Below, in pieces: positions 28,093 to 35,205 of a stretch of 64,000 bases of DNA. Both the position numbers and the translations under genes were made by a program. Positions within the stretch are counted from its first letter, which is position 1; each line of letters opens with the position of its first letter. The DNA comes from Lentzea guizhouensis (GTDB lineage: Bacteria; Actinomycetota; Actinomycetes; Mycobacteriales; Pseudonocardiaceae): contig NZ_CP016793.1 in the NCBI RefSeq assembly GCF_001701025.1, positions 6,572,001-6,636,000 of the forward strand. Reading direction: 5' to 3'. The notes below the pieces were generated by a model. The model did not search any database. It worked only from the letters and a program-made list of their open reading frames with translations, and was not told the DNA's origin.

Positions 28093-28494
28093 CTAGTCGA
28101 GGAGCTTGCGGAGTTCCACGTCGAAGTCGAAGTGGTCGGTCTCGTGGCCGGGAGCGACGACGTCGTAGGTGGAGTTCAAAAACTCCTGCAGCTCGGACGA
28201 CCGCACGTGGAAGACCGCGTGCGAGACGTCGGACTGCAGCTCGAGCACGGCGGTGGTGGAGTTGTGCGGGCGCAGCCGCACGTCACCGGCGCCGGCCGAG
28301 GTGATCAGGCCGTCGGCGAGCAGGTCGCGGCTGACCAGCCACACGGTCTCCTGGCGTCCCATGCGGAACGTCATGGTCACGGCGTGCGGGTCGTCGGCGC
28401 GGTAGCCGAGCTCGACCTCGACGGGCATGGGGCGCCCGGACGGTGCGATGAAGGCGAACACGGACTCGGCGCCCACTCGTGTCACGTTCGTCAT
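28093..28494 (-). CDS. SsgA-like (SALP) sporulation/cell-division protein, 133 aa
   Basis: SsgA/SsgB-family proteins guide sporulation-specific septation in filamentous actinomycetes. The sequence has the family pattern VEVELGYRADDPHAVTMTF, WLVSRDLLADGL, GDVRLRP and a C-terminal FLNSTYDVVAPGHE. Length of about 135 aa is typical. A strong SD (AAGGAGG) precedes ATG 28494. Its presence implies a sporulating mycelial host. The amidohydrolase gene follows 20 bp downstream. Whether it is the SsgB orthologue or another SALP cannot be decided here. Confidence 0.9.
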   Translation of the reverse strand: MTNVTRVGAESVFAFIAPSGRPMPVEVELGYRADDPHAVTMTFRMGRQETVWLVSRDLLADGLITSAGAGDVRLRPHNSTTAVLELQSDVSHAVFHVRSSELQEFLNSTYDVVAPGHETDHFDFDVELRKLLD

Positions 28495-28593
28495 GCCTCC
28501 TTAGACGCCCGGCAACCTCCGTGGATGCCTCGATCAGGAAAATCGATGGCAGCTCGTTTTTCAAGGCGTTCGAAATATGACTTTTGACATTAG

Positions 28594-29535
28594 TTACACC
28601 GGGTTGCCGCGCGGACGCAGACGGCCACCGGGCAGCGGCGGCGCGGGCAGCCGGTTTCCCGGGTAACCCTCGACGCGGCCGAACCTGTCGGTCTCCGCCT
28701 GCCATTCGTCCCGGTAGGCGGCGATCTCGTCGTGGGTGCGCCCGACGAAGTTCCACCACATGACGATCTCTTCACCGAATGGCGTGCCACCGAGCACGAC
28801 CACCCGCGCGCCGGCCGTCGTGGAGAGCGTGAGAGTGCTGCGACCAGTGCCGATGTACCCGAGCTGACCTGGGGTGAGAGCGGTTTCATCGATCTTGACG
28901 TCGCCGGTGTCGAGCAGGACGCCGTGTTCGAAGTCGGTCTTGATGTCGAGGGTGACGGTCGCGTTCGGTTCGAGAACGATCTCGGCGCCGAGCAACGGCG
29001 TGAAGGTGCGCACGGGTGATTTCTCCCCGGCCAGCTCGCCGAGGAAGACCTTGATGGTGGCGTTGCCCTGGTGGACAGCCGGCGGGGAATAGTGTTGGAA
29101 ATCACGTGGGGCGTCTCGGCTGGCATCGGGCAGTGCGAGCCAGAGCTGGACGCCGTGCAGCGTGGTCGACCTGGTGGTCGACACCTCGGAATGGCAGATG
29201 CCACGGCCGCCGGTCATCAGGTTGAGCTCGCCGGGCCTCACGTACGCGTGCACGCCGTGGCTGTCGCGGTGCTCGATCTCGCCTGTGAACAACCAACTGA
29301 CCGTTTGCAGCCCAGTGTGTGGGTGCGGCGCCACGTCCATCTTGTGGTCATCCGGGCCGTAGTGGTCGCAGAAGCACCACGCACCGATGAACGACCTCTG
29401 CTTCTGCGGCAACGTCCGGCGCACCGACATCGCCCGCGGCCCGCCCAACGGCACGTCGCGCGGTTCCAAGATCTCGACGTTTCCGGGGGTGGAGGTGCAC
29501 GTCACTTCTGCCGGTTCGACCTCGACATTGCTCAC
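28594..29535 (-). CDS. Pirin-family cupin protein, 313 aa
   Basis: Bicupin of the pirin family; members bind Fe and some have quercetinase activity. The metal motif HPHTGLQTVSWLFTGEIEHRDS and GGRGICHSE are present (seen here as HPHTGLQTVSWLF and IEHRDSHG), then a C-terminal cupin with MWWNFVGRTHDEI. GTG 29535 start. It is divergent from zapE, with only 26 bp between the two start codons, so the two promoters must overlap. Function in this host unknown. Confidence 0.88.
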   Translation of the reverse strand: MSNVEVEPAEVTCTSTPGNVEILEPRDVPLGGPRAMSVRRTLPQKQRSFIGAWCFCDHYGPDDHKMDVAPHPHTGLQTVSWLFTGEIEHRDSHGVHAYVRPGELNLMTGGRGICHSEVSTTRSTTLHGVQLWLALPDASRDAPRDFQHYSPPAVHQGNATIKVFLGELAGEKSPVRTFTPLLGAEIVLEPNATVTLDIKTDFEHGVLLDTGDVKIDETALTPGQLGYIGTGRSTLTLSTTAGARVVVLGGTPFGEEIVMWWNFVGRTHDEIAAYRDEWQAETDRFGRVEGYPGNRLPAPPLPGGRLRPRGNPV

Positions 29536-29561
29536 GGGTCCGATCGTAAGCTGGCGCGGGG

Positions 29562-30518
29562 GTGGCTGTGGATCTTCGGGAGCGTCTTCTCGCGCGGGCG
29601 TCTTCTGGCGGGTACTCGTTGGACCCGGCCCAGTTGCGCGCTGTGGACCGGCTGGTTGCGCTGGGGGAGCGCCGCCGAGGCGTCTACCTGCACGGGCCGG
29701 TCGGCCGGGGCAAGAGCTTCCTGGCCGACGCGTTCTTCGACGTGTTGCCCGTGCGACGCAAACGGCGCGTGCACTTCCATGCGTTCTTCAACGAGCTACA
29801 CACACGGATCTCGTCACGGCTTCACGAGCGCGGTGCGGTGGCTCACGCGCTGAAGGACCTCATCGGCCGTTGCGAGGTATTGGCGTTCGACGAGTTCCAC
29901 CTCCACGACATCGGCGACGCGATGTTGATGACCCGGTTGCTGGAGGAACTGCGGACGCGCCGCGTGATGATCATCGCCACCTCCAACTACCCGCCGGACG
30001 GGCTGCTGCCCAACCCGCTCTACCACGACCACTTCCTGCCGGGCATCGCGATCATCCGTGAGCTGATGGACACCGTGTCGCTGGACGGCCCGATCGACTA
30101 CCGAACGCTGCACGGCCGCACGCGCTCGCGTTTCGAGACGGGCGCGATCGTGAAGGCTGCTGCCGTCCCGACGACGCCGGTGGTGCTGGAGGTCAACGGC
30201 CGGACGATCACGGCGCTCGGCGTGGACTCGCGGGTCTGGTTCGACTTCGGCGACCTGTGCGAGAAGCCGACGTCCACAGCGGACCACCTGGACCTGGCTT
30301 CCCGGTACGACGACTGGGTGATCGTCGGCGTACCGCGGCTGGAGACCTGCGATCGCGAGGCACAGCAACGGTTCGCGAACGTCGTGGACGTCCTCGTCGA
30401 CCGCGACGCCCGCCTGACCCTGGTGAGCGACCACACGCTGCCCGAGATCGTCGGCGGCCAAGCCCTTGACCTCGCACGCACCGCGAGCCGGCTGGAGCTG
30501 ATCAACTCCATCGGGTGA
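29562..30518 (+). CDS. zapE: ZapE-type (AFG1-like) ATPase, 318 aa
   Basis: AAA-type ATPase linked to cell division in E. coli ZapE and to protein quality control in AFG1. Walker A GPVGRGKSF near residue 45, Walker B LAFDEFHLHD, sensor IIATSNYPPDGLLPNPLYHDHF. Length is near the bacterial norm. GTG 29562 is the first plausible start; the N-terminus VDLRERLLARASSGGYSLDPAQ matches homologue style. The channel gene follows 61 bp downstream. Confidence 0.9.
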   Translation: MAVDLRERLLARASSGGYSLDPAQLRAVDRLVALGERRRGVYLHGPVGRGKSFLADAFFDVLPVRRKRRVHFHAFFNELHTRISSRLHERGAVAHALKDLIGRCEVLAFDEFHLHDIGDAMLMTRLLEELRTRRVMIIATSNYPPDGLLPNPLYHDHFLPGIAIIRELMDTVSLDGPIDYRTLHGRTRSRFETGAIVKAAAVPTTPVVLEVNGRTITALGVDSRVWFDFGDLCEKPTSTADHLDLASRYDDWVIVGVPRLETCDREAQQRFANVVDVLVDRDARLTLVSDHTLPEIVGGQALDLARTASRLELINSIG

Positions 30519-30579
30519 ACAGTTGGACCGCCTCCACCGTCGATAAGTCACGAAACCCCTGTGCGGTAGGAGCAAGCAA

Positions 30580-31359
30580 GTGATGATGGTGCGCGCCCGC
30601 GTCGGATCGGTCGTGGAGAGCAACCGGTTCCAGATGTTCATCCTCGCGGTGATCGTGATCAACGCGATCACGCTCGGCGCGGAGACTTCGACGGTCCTGC
30701 AAGCAACTTTCGGCCCGGTGCTGACGTCGATCGACCACCTGGCCCTGGCGACCTTCACGGTCGAACTGGCCGCACGGCTGTTCGCGTCCGGCTGGAAGTT
30801 CTTCCGCGACCCGTGGAACGTCTTCGACTTCGTGATCGTCGCCCTCGCCCTGATCCCGACGGCCGGCCCGTTGTCGATCTTGCGCGCGCTGCGAATCCTG
30901 CGCGCGCTGCGCCTCGTCGCGATGGTGCCGAGCATGCGCCGCGTCGTGACGGCCCTGGTGAGGTCGATCCCCGGCCTGGTCTCGCTGTCCGGCCTGCTGG
31001 TGCTGCTCGTCTACGTCGGCGGCGTGATCGCGAGCAACCTGTTCGGCGACACGGGCGACCCGCGGTTCTCCGGCCTGGGCCCGACGTTGCTGACGCTGTT
31101 CCAGATCACCACCGGCGACGGGTGGTCGGACGTGATGCGCGACCTGATGGACCAAAAGCCGTTCGCGTGGGTCTTCTTCCTGATCTACCTGCTGGTGGGG
31201 ACGTTCACGATGCTGAACCTGTTCATCGCGGTGGTGTGCAGCGCGATGCAGGAGGAGATCACGCTGCCCGCGCCTCGGTCGGGGGCGCACGACGACCTGC
31301 TGCTGCAGGAGGTGCGGGCGCTGCGGGACGAGGTGCGGGCGCTGAGGGCGAACGCGTGA
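30580..31359 (+). CDS. One-domain voltage-gated cation channel with Asp-lined filter, 259 aa
   Basis: Six-helix BacNav-like channel that should work as a homotetramer. S1 about residues 16-35, S2 50-70, S3 79-95, S4 101-121 (LRALRILRALRL, four Arg at every third position), S5 134-154, pore 160-190, S6 197-224, and a C-terminal coiled coil (LLLQEVRALRDEVRALRA). The filter reads TGDGWSD (178-184) where NaChBac/NavAb have TLESWSx. Asp at 180 and 184 matches the engineered Ca-selective CavAb filter TLDDWSD. Calcium selectivity is therefore predicted, not shown. AGGAG precedes GTG 30580; ATG 30583 or 30586 are equally possible. Confidence 0.9.
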   Translation: MMMVRARVGSVVESNRFQMFILAVIVINAITLGAETSTVLQATFGPVLTSIDHLALATFTVELAARLFASGWKFFRDPWNVFDFVIVALALIPTAGPLSILRALRILRALRLVAMVPSMRRVVTALVRSIPGLVSLSGLLVLLVYVGGVIASNLFGDTGDPRFSGLGPTLLTLFQITTGDGWSDVMRDLMDQKPFAWVFFLIYLLVGTFTMLNLFIAVVCSAMQEEITLPAPRSGAHDDLLLQEVRALRDEVRALRANA

Positions 31360-31414
31360 GGCCGGGGGTCTGATCGGCGGCGGGTGAGTGGGCGCGGTCG
31401 GTGCGGTCGGCAGG

Positions 31415-31560
31415 GCGGGCCGGTGGGCGTGACCGGCGGGTGGGCCACCGGGCGTGGCTGGCAGGTGGGTCACCGGGCGTGGCCGGCGGGGTGGGCCACG
31501 GGGCGTGGTGGGCAGGGTGGGCCGCTGGGCTTGGTCGGTAGGGCTGGGTCATTGGGTTGC
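31415..31560. repeat. Minisatellite A, about 26 bp x 5-6
   Basis: Imperfect tandem copies of TGGGCCACCGGGCGTGGCC-like units, each of 25-27 bp and diverging toward the right end. Successive units start TGGGCCACC, TGGGTCACC, TGGGCCACG, TGGGCCGCT and TGGGTCATT. Confidence 0.7.
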
Positions 31561-31958
31561 GTCGGGGGAGTGGTGCGGGGGTGTCGTGGTGTCGGTGCTG
31601 CGGGAGCGAGGGGCGTTCGGGGTGCGCCGGGAGTGCGGTCGGCGCGGGTCGGTGGCCCGGTGTGGTCGGCGTGGGTCGGGTGAGTGGGCGCGGTCGGCGG
31701 GGTTGCCGGGTGTGGTCGGTGAGATGCGAGTGGCGGTGCGGATGAGTCGGGGCAGGTGAGTCGGGACGGTCGGCGAGGGCGGTGACACGGTGTCGTGGAC
31801 GGGTGTGCGTGGCCCGCGTTTCCTATTTCACGGGCGATCGAGGTGTTGTGATCCGGCCGTGAATGAGACGTCCGCGGCGGCAGATCAGGACAAGCTTCAC
31901 CCGTCCGAGTGAAGGACCGGTCGCTGGCAGGGCGTCAAGCAGGCGGTTTGCGCGTGAG

Positions 31959-32111
31959 ACCGGCGTCGAGCAGGCACACCAGCGCACCGGGACCGGCGTC
32001 GAGCAGGCAACCAGCGCGCCGGGACGGGTGGCGAGCCGCAACCAGCACGCCGGGACAAGCGGCCAGCAGGTGACCGGCGCGCCGGGGCGAGCGTCGGGCA
32101 ACCAGCCGGGC
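31959..32111. repeat. Minisatellite B, about 32 bp x 5
   Basis: Tandem copies beginning ACCGGCGTCGAGCAGGCA and ending ACCAGCGC(A/G)CCGGG. The first two copies are nearly identical, the last three degrade. Unrelated in sequence to minisatellite A 400 bp away. Confidence 0.7.
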
Positions 32112-32174
32112 TGACGAGCAGGGGGTCCGATCGGTGACGCCGCCGTGCACCGATCGGACCACCTCAACCCCGGG

Positions 32175-35027
32175 TCACGGGGTGACCGGGACGTTCGTCA
32201 GGCCCTTCTTCGCGCGGGTGACCGTGTTCGAGGCGTGCACGACGTTCGGGTTGCCCTTGCACTTCGACGTGGACGAGACGTAGACGCCGTACTCGCCCAC
32301 GCCGCCGAGATCGGACTTGTTGCCGCGCCACACGTTCCCGCAACCGTTCGCGAACGACGGTGTGGTGCTCGGGTTGTGCGTCTCGTAGCCGTTCTTGAAC
32401 GTGCCGGGCGAGGCGAAGGTGCCCGTGTTGTTCTCGATGCGGTAGTCGAAGCCCTTCACGTCGACCCACGAGTCGGCGGAGTTGGCGCCGCTGATGCCGG
32501 TGCCGGCGAAGGTGTTGCCGGAGATCAGCCCGCCCTGGGTGCCCTCTTTGACGTCGATGTGTTCGGCGGACACGTTCGGGCCGATCCGGTTCCCGAGAAC
32601 GGAGACGCGGTCGGAGCGGTCGACGCCGCCGGAGTTGCCGTGGCACTTCCAGTTGGAGTTCGCGGAGCCGATGTAGACGCCTTCGCCGTAAGCCTTCGTG
32701 ACGACGCCGGCGTCGGTGATCGTGGAGTTCTTGATGACGCCGTCCGCGGAGGAGCGGCGGAAGTGCACGCCTTCCTCGTCGGTCGTGCGGACGGTCACGC
32801 CGTCGATGGTCACGTGGTGGGAGTTGTCGAGGATGATGCCCTTCTTGGACTCCGCGACGGTGATGCCCTTGATGGTCCAGTACGGCGCGTTGTACAGCCA
32901 CAGGCCGTAGCCCGAGTCCCAGCCCGCGGTCGGCACCGGGCACGGAGGCGCGGTGCCGGACGGGCCGTCGTTGATCAGCACCGCGGTGGACGGGCCGGTG
33001 AGCGTGATCGGGTTGCTCGGCGTACCGGGTCTGGAAGTCACGAACGAACCGCGGTAGGTGCCGGGTGCCAACGAGACCACATCGCCCGGCTGCGCGTTGG
33101 CCAGTGCGGACTTCAGCTCAGCAGCGGTCGACACCGGGATCGTGGTGGAGGCCCCGGCGGTGAAAGCGGGAGGGACGGTGCGCAGGAAGAGGGAACGTGC
33201 CGAGTCCGACTTCGAGACGTCGACGCCGTGGCCGCCCGTGTAGTCGCGCTGCTCGTTCTTCGCCCAGTCCGCGATCGCCGTGCCGGAAACGTCCAGGTGC
33301 TTGTAGGCACTGCCGTTCCAGCCGAACTGGTACACGCGCTGCCGATCGGCGTAGAACGGCGAGAAGGCGCCACCAGTGGACAGTTGCTTGGTCATGTCGT
33401 TGTTGAAGAAGACGTTGCGCGGGCCGGTGGCGCCCGACCACTTCACGGCCTTCTTGCCGGCGCCCCACCAGATCGGGAACCAGTTCGAGTCGTCGGGGCC
33501 ACCGCCGCCCTCCTCGCCGCAGTTCGCGCGGCAGTTGCCGGAGCGGTGGGCGTAGGGGACGCGGACGGTGTTGAGCTCGAACAGGTTGTTGCGCTCCCAG
33601 CCGCCGTGCAGGTTCAGGTCGGAGTCGAAGTCGTTGCCCACCACGACGTTGCCCGAGGCGGACCACTGGAAGGTGAAGTGCCGCAGGTTGCGCGAGGTGT
33701 TGCCGGCATAGAGCGAGTCCCACACGCGCGAGCCGCGGAAGTAGCCGTTGCCGCCCTTGCCCTTGTTCCACGAACCGTCCAGCACGTTGTCGACGATCTG
33801 CAGGTTCTTGGCCTCCTCGGTGACGATCGGGTGCGACCCGGTCATCTCCGCGCGGATGCCGCGGACCCACGAGTTCGCCGCCCACTTGAACACGATGCCG
33901 TGCATCTGGTCGGCGGGGGACATGTTGCCGTAGTTGTTGACCGAGTCGGCCTGGTTCAGGCCAGGCATCGCCTGCGTGAAGGTGAAGTTCTCGAACCCGA
34001 CGCCGAGGACCGGGTCCACCAGCGGGGACACCTTGGAGTCGTACACGGTGCCGTCGATCGCCGGGGAACCGTCCGAGGTGGAGTTGACCGGGACGTCGAA
34101 CTCCAGCGGCTTGTCCAGCGTCACCGTGGTGCCCGAGACGGACGTGACGGTGAAGATCTGCTGCCGCATGTGCATGTTCAGCAACGGGTGCGGCGTGCCG
34201 GTGGCGAACTGCTGCTCGTAGAACTCGACCGAGTTCGCGGCGCGGACGTTGACCAGCGAACCCGCCTTGATGTTGGCGACCGAGGCGACCCTGATCGTGC
34301 GGTCACCGGCCTTGGCGGCGGCGCTCACCTTCGCGCCGGCCTTCCAGTGCACGTTCACCGTGCCCTCGAAGAGGTCCTTGCGGTTCTCCGGGGCGCGGGA
34401 GTGGTCGCTCGCGTAGCTGGTGTGCACGCCGCGCGACTGGACGCGGAACAGGCCGCGGCCCGGCCACAGCCAGCCGCCCTTGCCCTGGCCGAACGCCATC
34501 CCGTCCTCGTCCCAGTCGGAGCCGTCCTGGGTGAGCGAGTCGTAGCGGGTGGTCGCGTCGGGCGTGTAGACGATCTTCGTCGCCGTCGCGCCGGCACCTC
34601 TGATGATCAGGTGGTCGGCGTCGACGTGGAGCTCCTTCGACACCTTGAGCTCGCCGGCGGGCAGGGTGATGAGGCTGAGCTTGGAATAGCTCGCACTCGG
34701 CGAACACGACGTCCTGATGGTGTCGATCGCGGCCTGCAGGCCGGCGGTGTCGTCGGCCGCGTCATTCGGGCGGACGGTGAACTGGGAAGCGAGCTCGGCC
34801 GCCGTGATCTGACAGCTCGCGCTCGGGTTGACGTCATTGTTGCGGGGCAGCACGCCATTGCCCCGATAACCGGCTTTCGACCAGTCGTGGAGGCCGGGAA
34901 CAGGTGCGCGCCGGTTGCTCGACGAGACGTCCAGGCCGGTCAGGGCGGGTGCGGCTGTCGCGGCCGGTGCGGGTGCGGCCAGGGAGCCCGCTAAGAGCAG
35001 GGACAGCAACGGTATTGAGGTTCGCAT
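32175..35027 (-). CDS. Secreted double right-handed beta-helix protein, 950 aa
   Basis: Signal peptide IPLLSLLLAGSLAAPAPAATA, then two parallel beta-helix regions. Residues ~60-590 begin like pectate-lyase-superfamily proteins (DDTAGLQAAIDTIRTSCSP, ITLPAGELKVSKELHVD) and carry repeated coil motifs. Residues ~650-950 restart with a PL6/chondroitinase-B-like opening (AAELKSALANAQPGDVVSLAPGTY) followed by IKGITVAESKKGIIL and GVTVRTTDEEGVHFRRS. Most likely a polysaccharide lyase or glycan-binding protein; no catalytic residues can be assigned. It stands alone, with a 178-bp upstream region containing GAATGT-N5-ACATTC (35081-35097). Confidence 0.8.
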   Translation of the reverse strand: MRTSIPLLSLLLAGSLAAPAPAATAAPALTGLDVSSSNRRAPVPGLHDWSKAGYRGNGVLPRNNDVNPSASCQITAAELASQFTVRPNDAADDTAGLQAAIDTIRTSCSPSASYSKLSLITLPAGELKVSKELHVDADHLIIRGAGATATKIVYTPDATTRYDSLTQDGSDWDEDGMAFGQGKGGWLWPGRGLFRVQSRGVHTSYASDHSRAPENRKDLFEGTVNVHWKAGAKVSAAAKAGDRTIRVASVANIKAGSLVNVRAANSVEFYEQQFATGTPHPLLNMHMRQQIFTVTSVSGTTVTLDKPLEFDVPVNSTSDGSPAIDGTVYDSKVSPLVDPVLGVGFENFTFTQAMPGLNQADSVNNYGNMSPADQMHGIVFKWAANSWVRGIRAEMTGSHPIVTEEAKNLQIVDNVLDGSWNKGKGGNGYFRGSRVWDSLYAGNTSRNLRHFTFQWSASGNVVVGNDFDSDLNLHGGWERNNLFELNTVRVPYAHRSGNCRANCGEEGGGGPDDSNWFPIWWGAGKKAVKWSGATGPRNVFFNNDMTKQLSTGGAFSPFYADRQRVYQFGWNGSAYKHLDVSGTAIADWAKNEQRDYTGGHGVDVSKSDSARSLFLRTVPPAFTAGASTTIPVSTAAELKSALANAQPGDVVSLAPGTYRGSFVTSRPGTPSNPITLTGPSTAVLINDGPSGTAPPCPVPTAGWDSGYGLWLYNAPYWTIKGITVAESKKGIILDNSHHVTIDGVTVRTTDEEGVHFRRSSADGVIKNSTITDAGVVTKAYGEGVYIGSANSNWKCHGNSGGVDRSDRVSVLGNRIGPNVSAEHIDVKEGTQGGLISGNTFAGTGISGANSADSWVDVKGFDYRIENNTGTFASPGTFKNGYETHNPSTTPSFANGCGNVWRGNKSDLGGVGEYGVYVSSTSKCKGNPNVVHASNTVTRAKKGLTNVPVTP

Positions 35028-35080
35028 CTTTGGAAACCCTTCGGCAGGGCGGGGCCATTTCGTTGTAGCCGATAGTTGCG

Positions 35081-35097
35081 GAATGTGTCAAACATTC
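35081..35097. promoter_or_regulatory. Inverted repeat upstream of the beta-helix gene
   Basis: GAATGTGTCAAACATTC has perfect 6-bp arms around 5 bp, 54 bp upstream of the start at 35027. Candidate operator; no family assigned. Confidence 0.35.
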
Positions 35098-35205
35098 ACG
35101 TGGCTGAAATGGTCTTTGTGCAAAGGGTTGCAATTACCTGGTTCGCGCGGGTGGCTGGCGCTGTGCCAGCTCACACGTCTGAATCGAGTTAGTGCTCGGT
35201 GCGTT

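Larger units (their letters stand above)
31360..32174. other. 815-bp gene-free interval with strong G bias
   Basis: No frame here shows normal coding character. The plus strand of 31380-31790 is unusually G-rich (runs of GGTGGG) and could form G-quadruplexes. Two separate minisatellites occupy 31415-31560 and 31959-32111. Open frames on both strands translate to low-complexity Pro/Arg or Gly/Arg peptides created by the repeats. Confidence 0.7.

Noticed and set aside
31259..31790. Several open frames on both strands in the G-rich interval
   Set aside because: All are by-products of the tandem repeats and skew, with no normal amino-acid composition or start signals.
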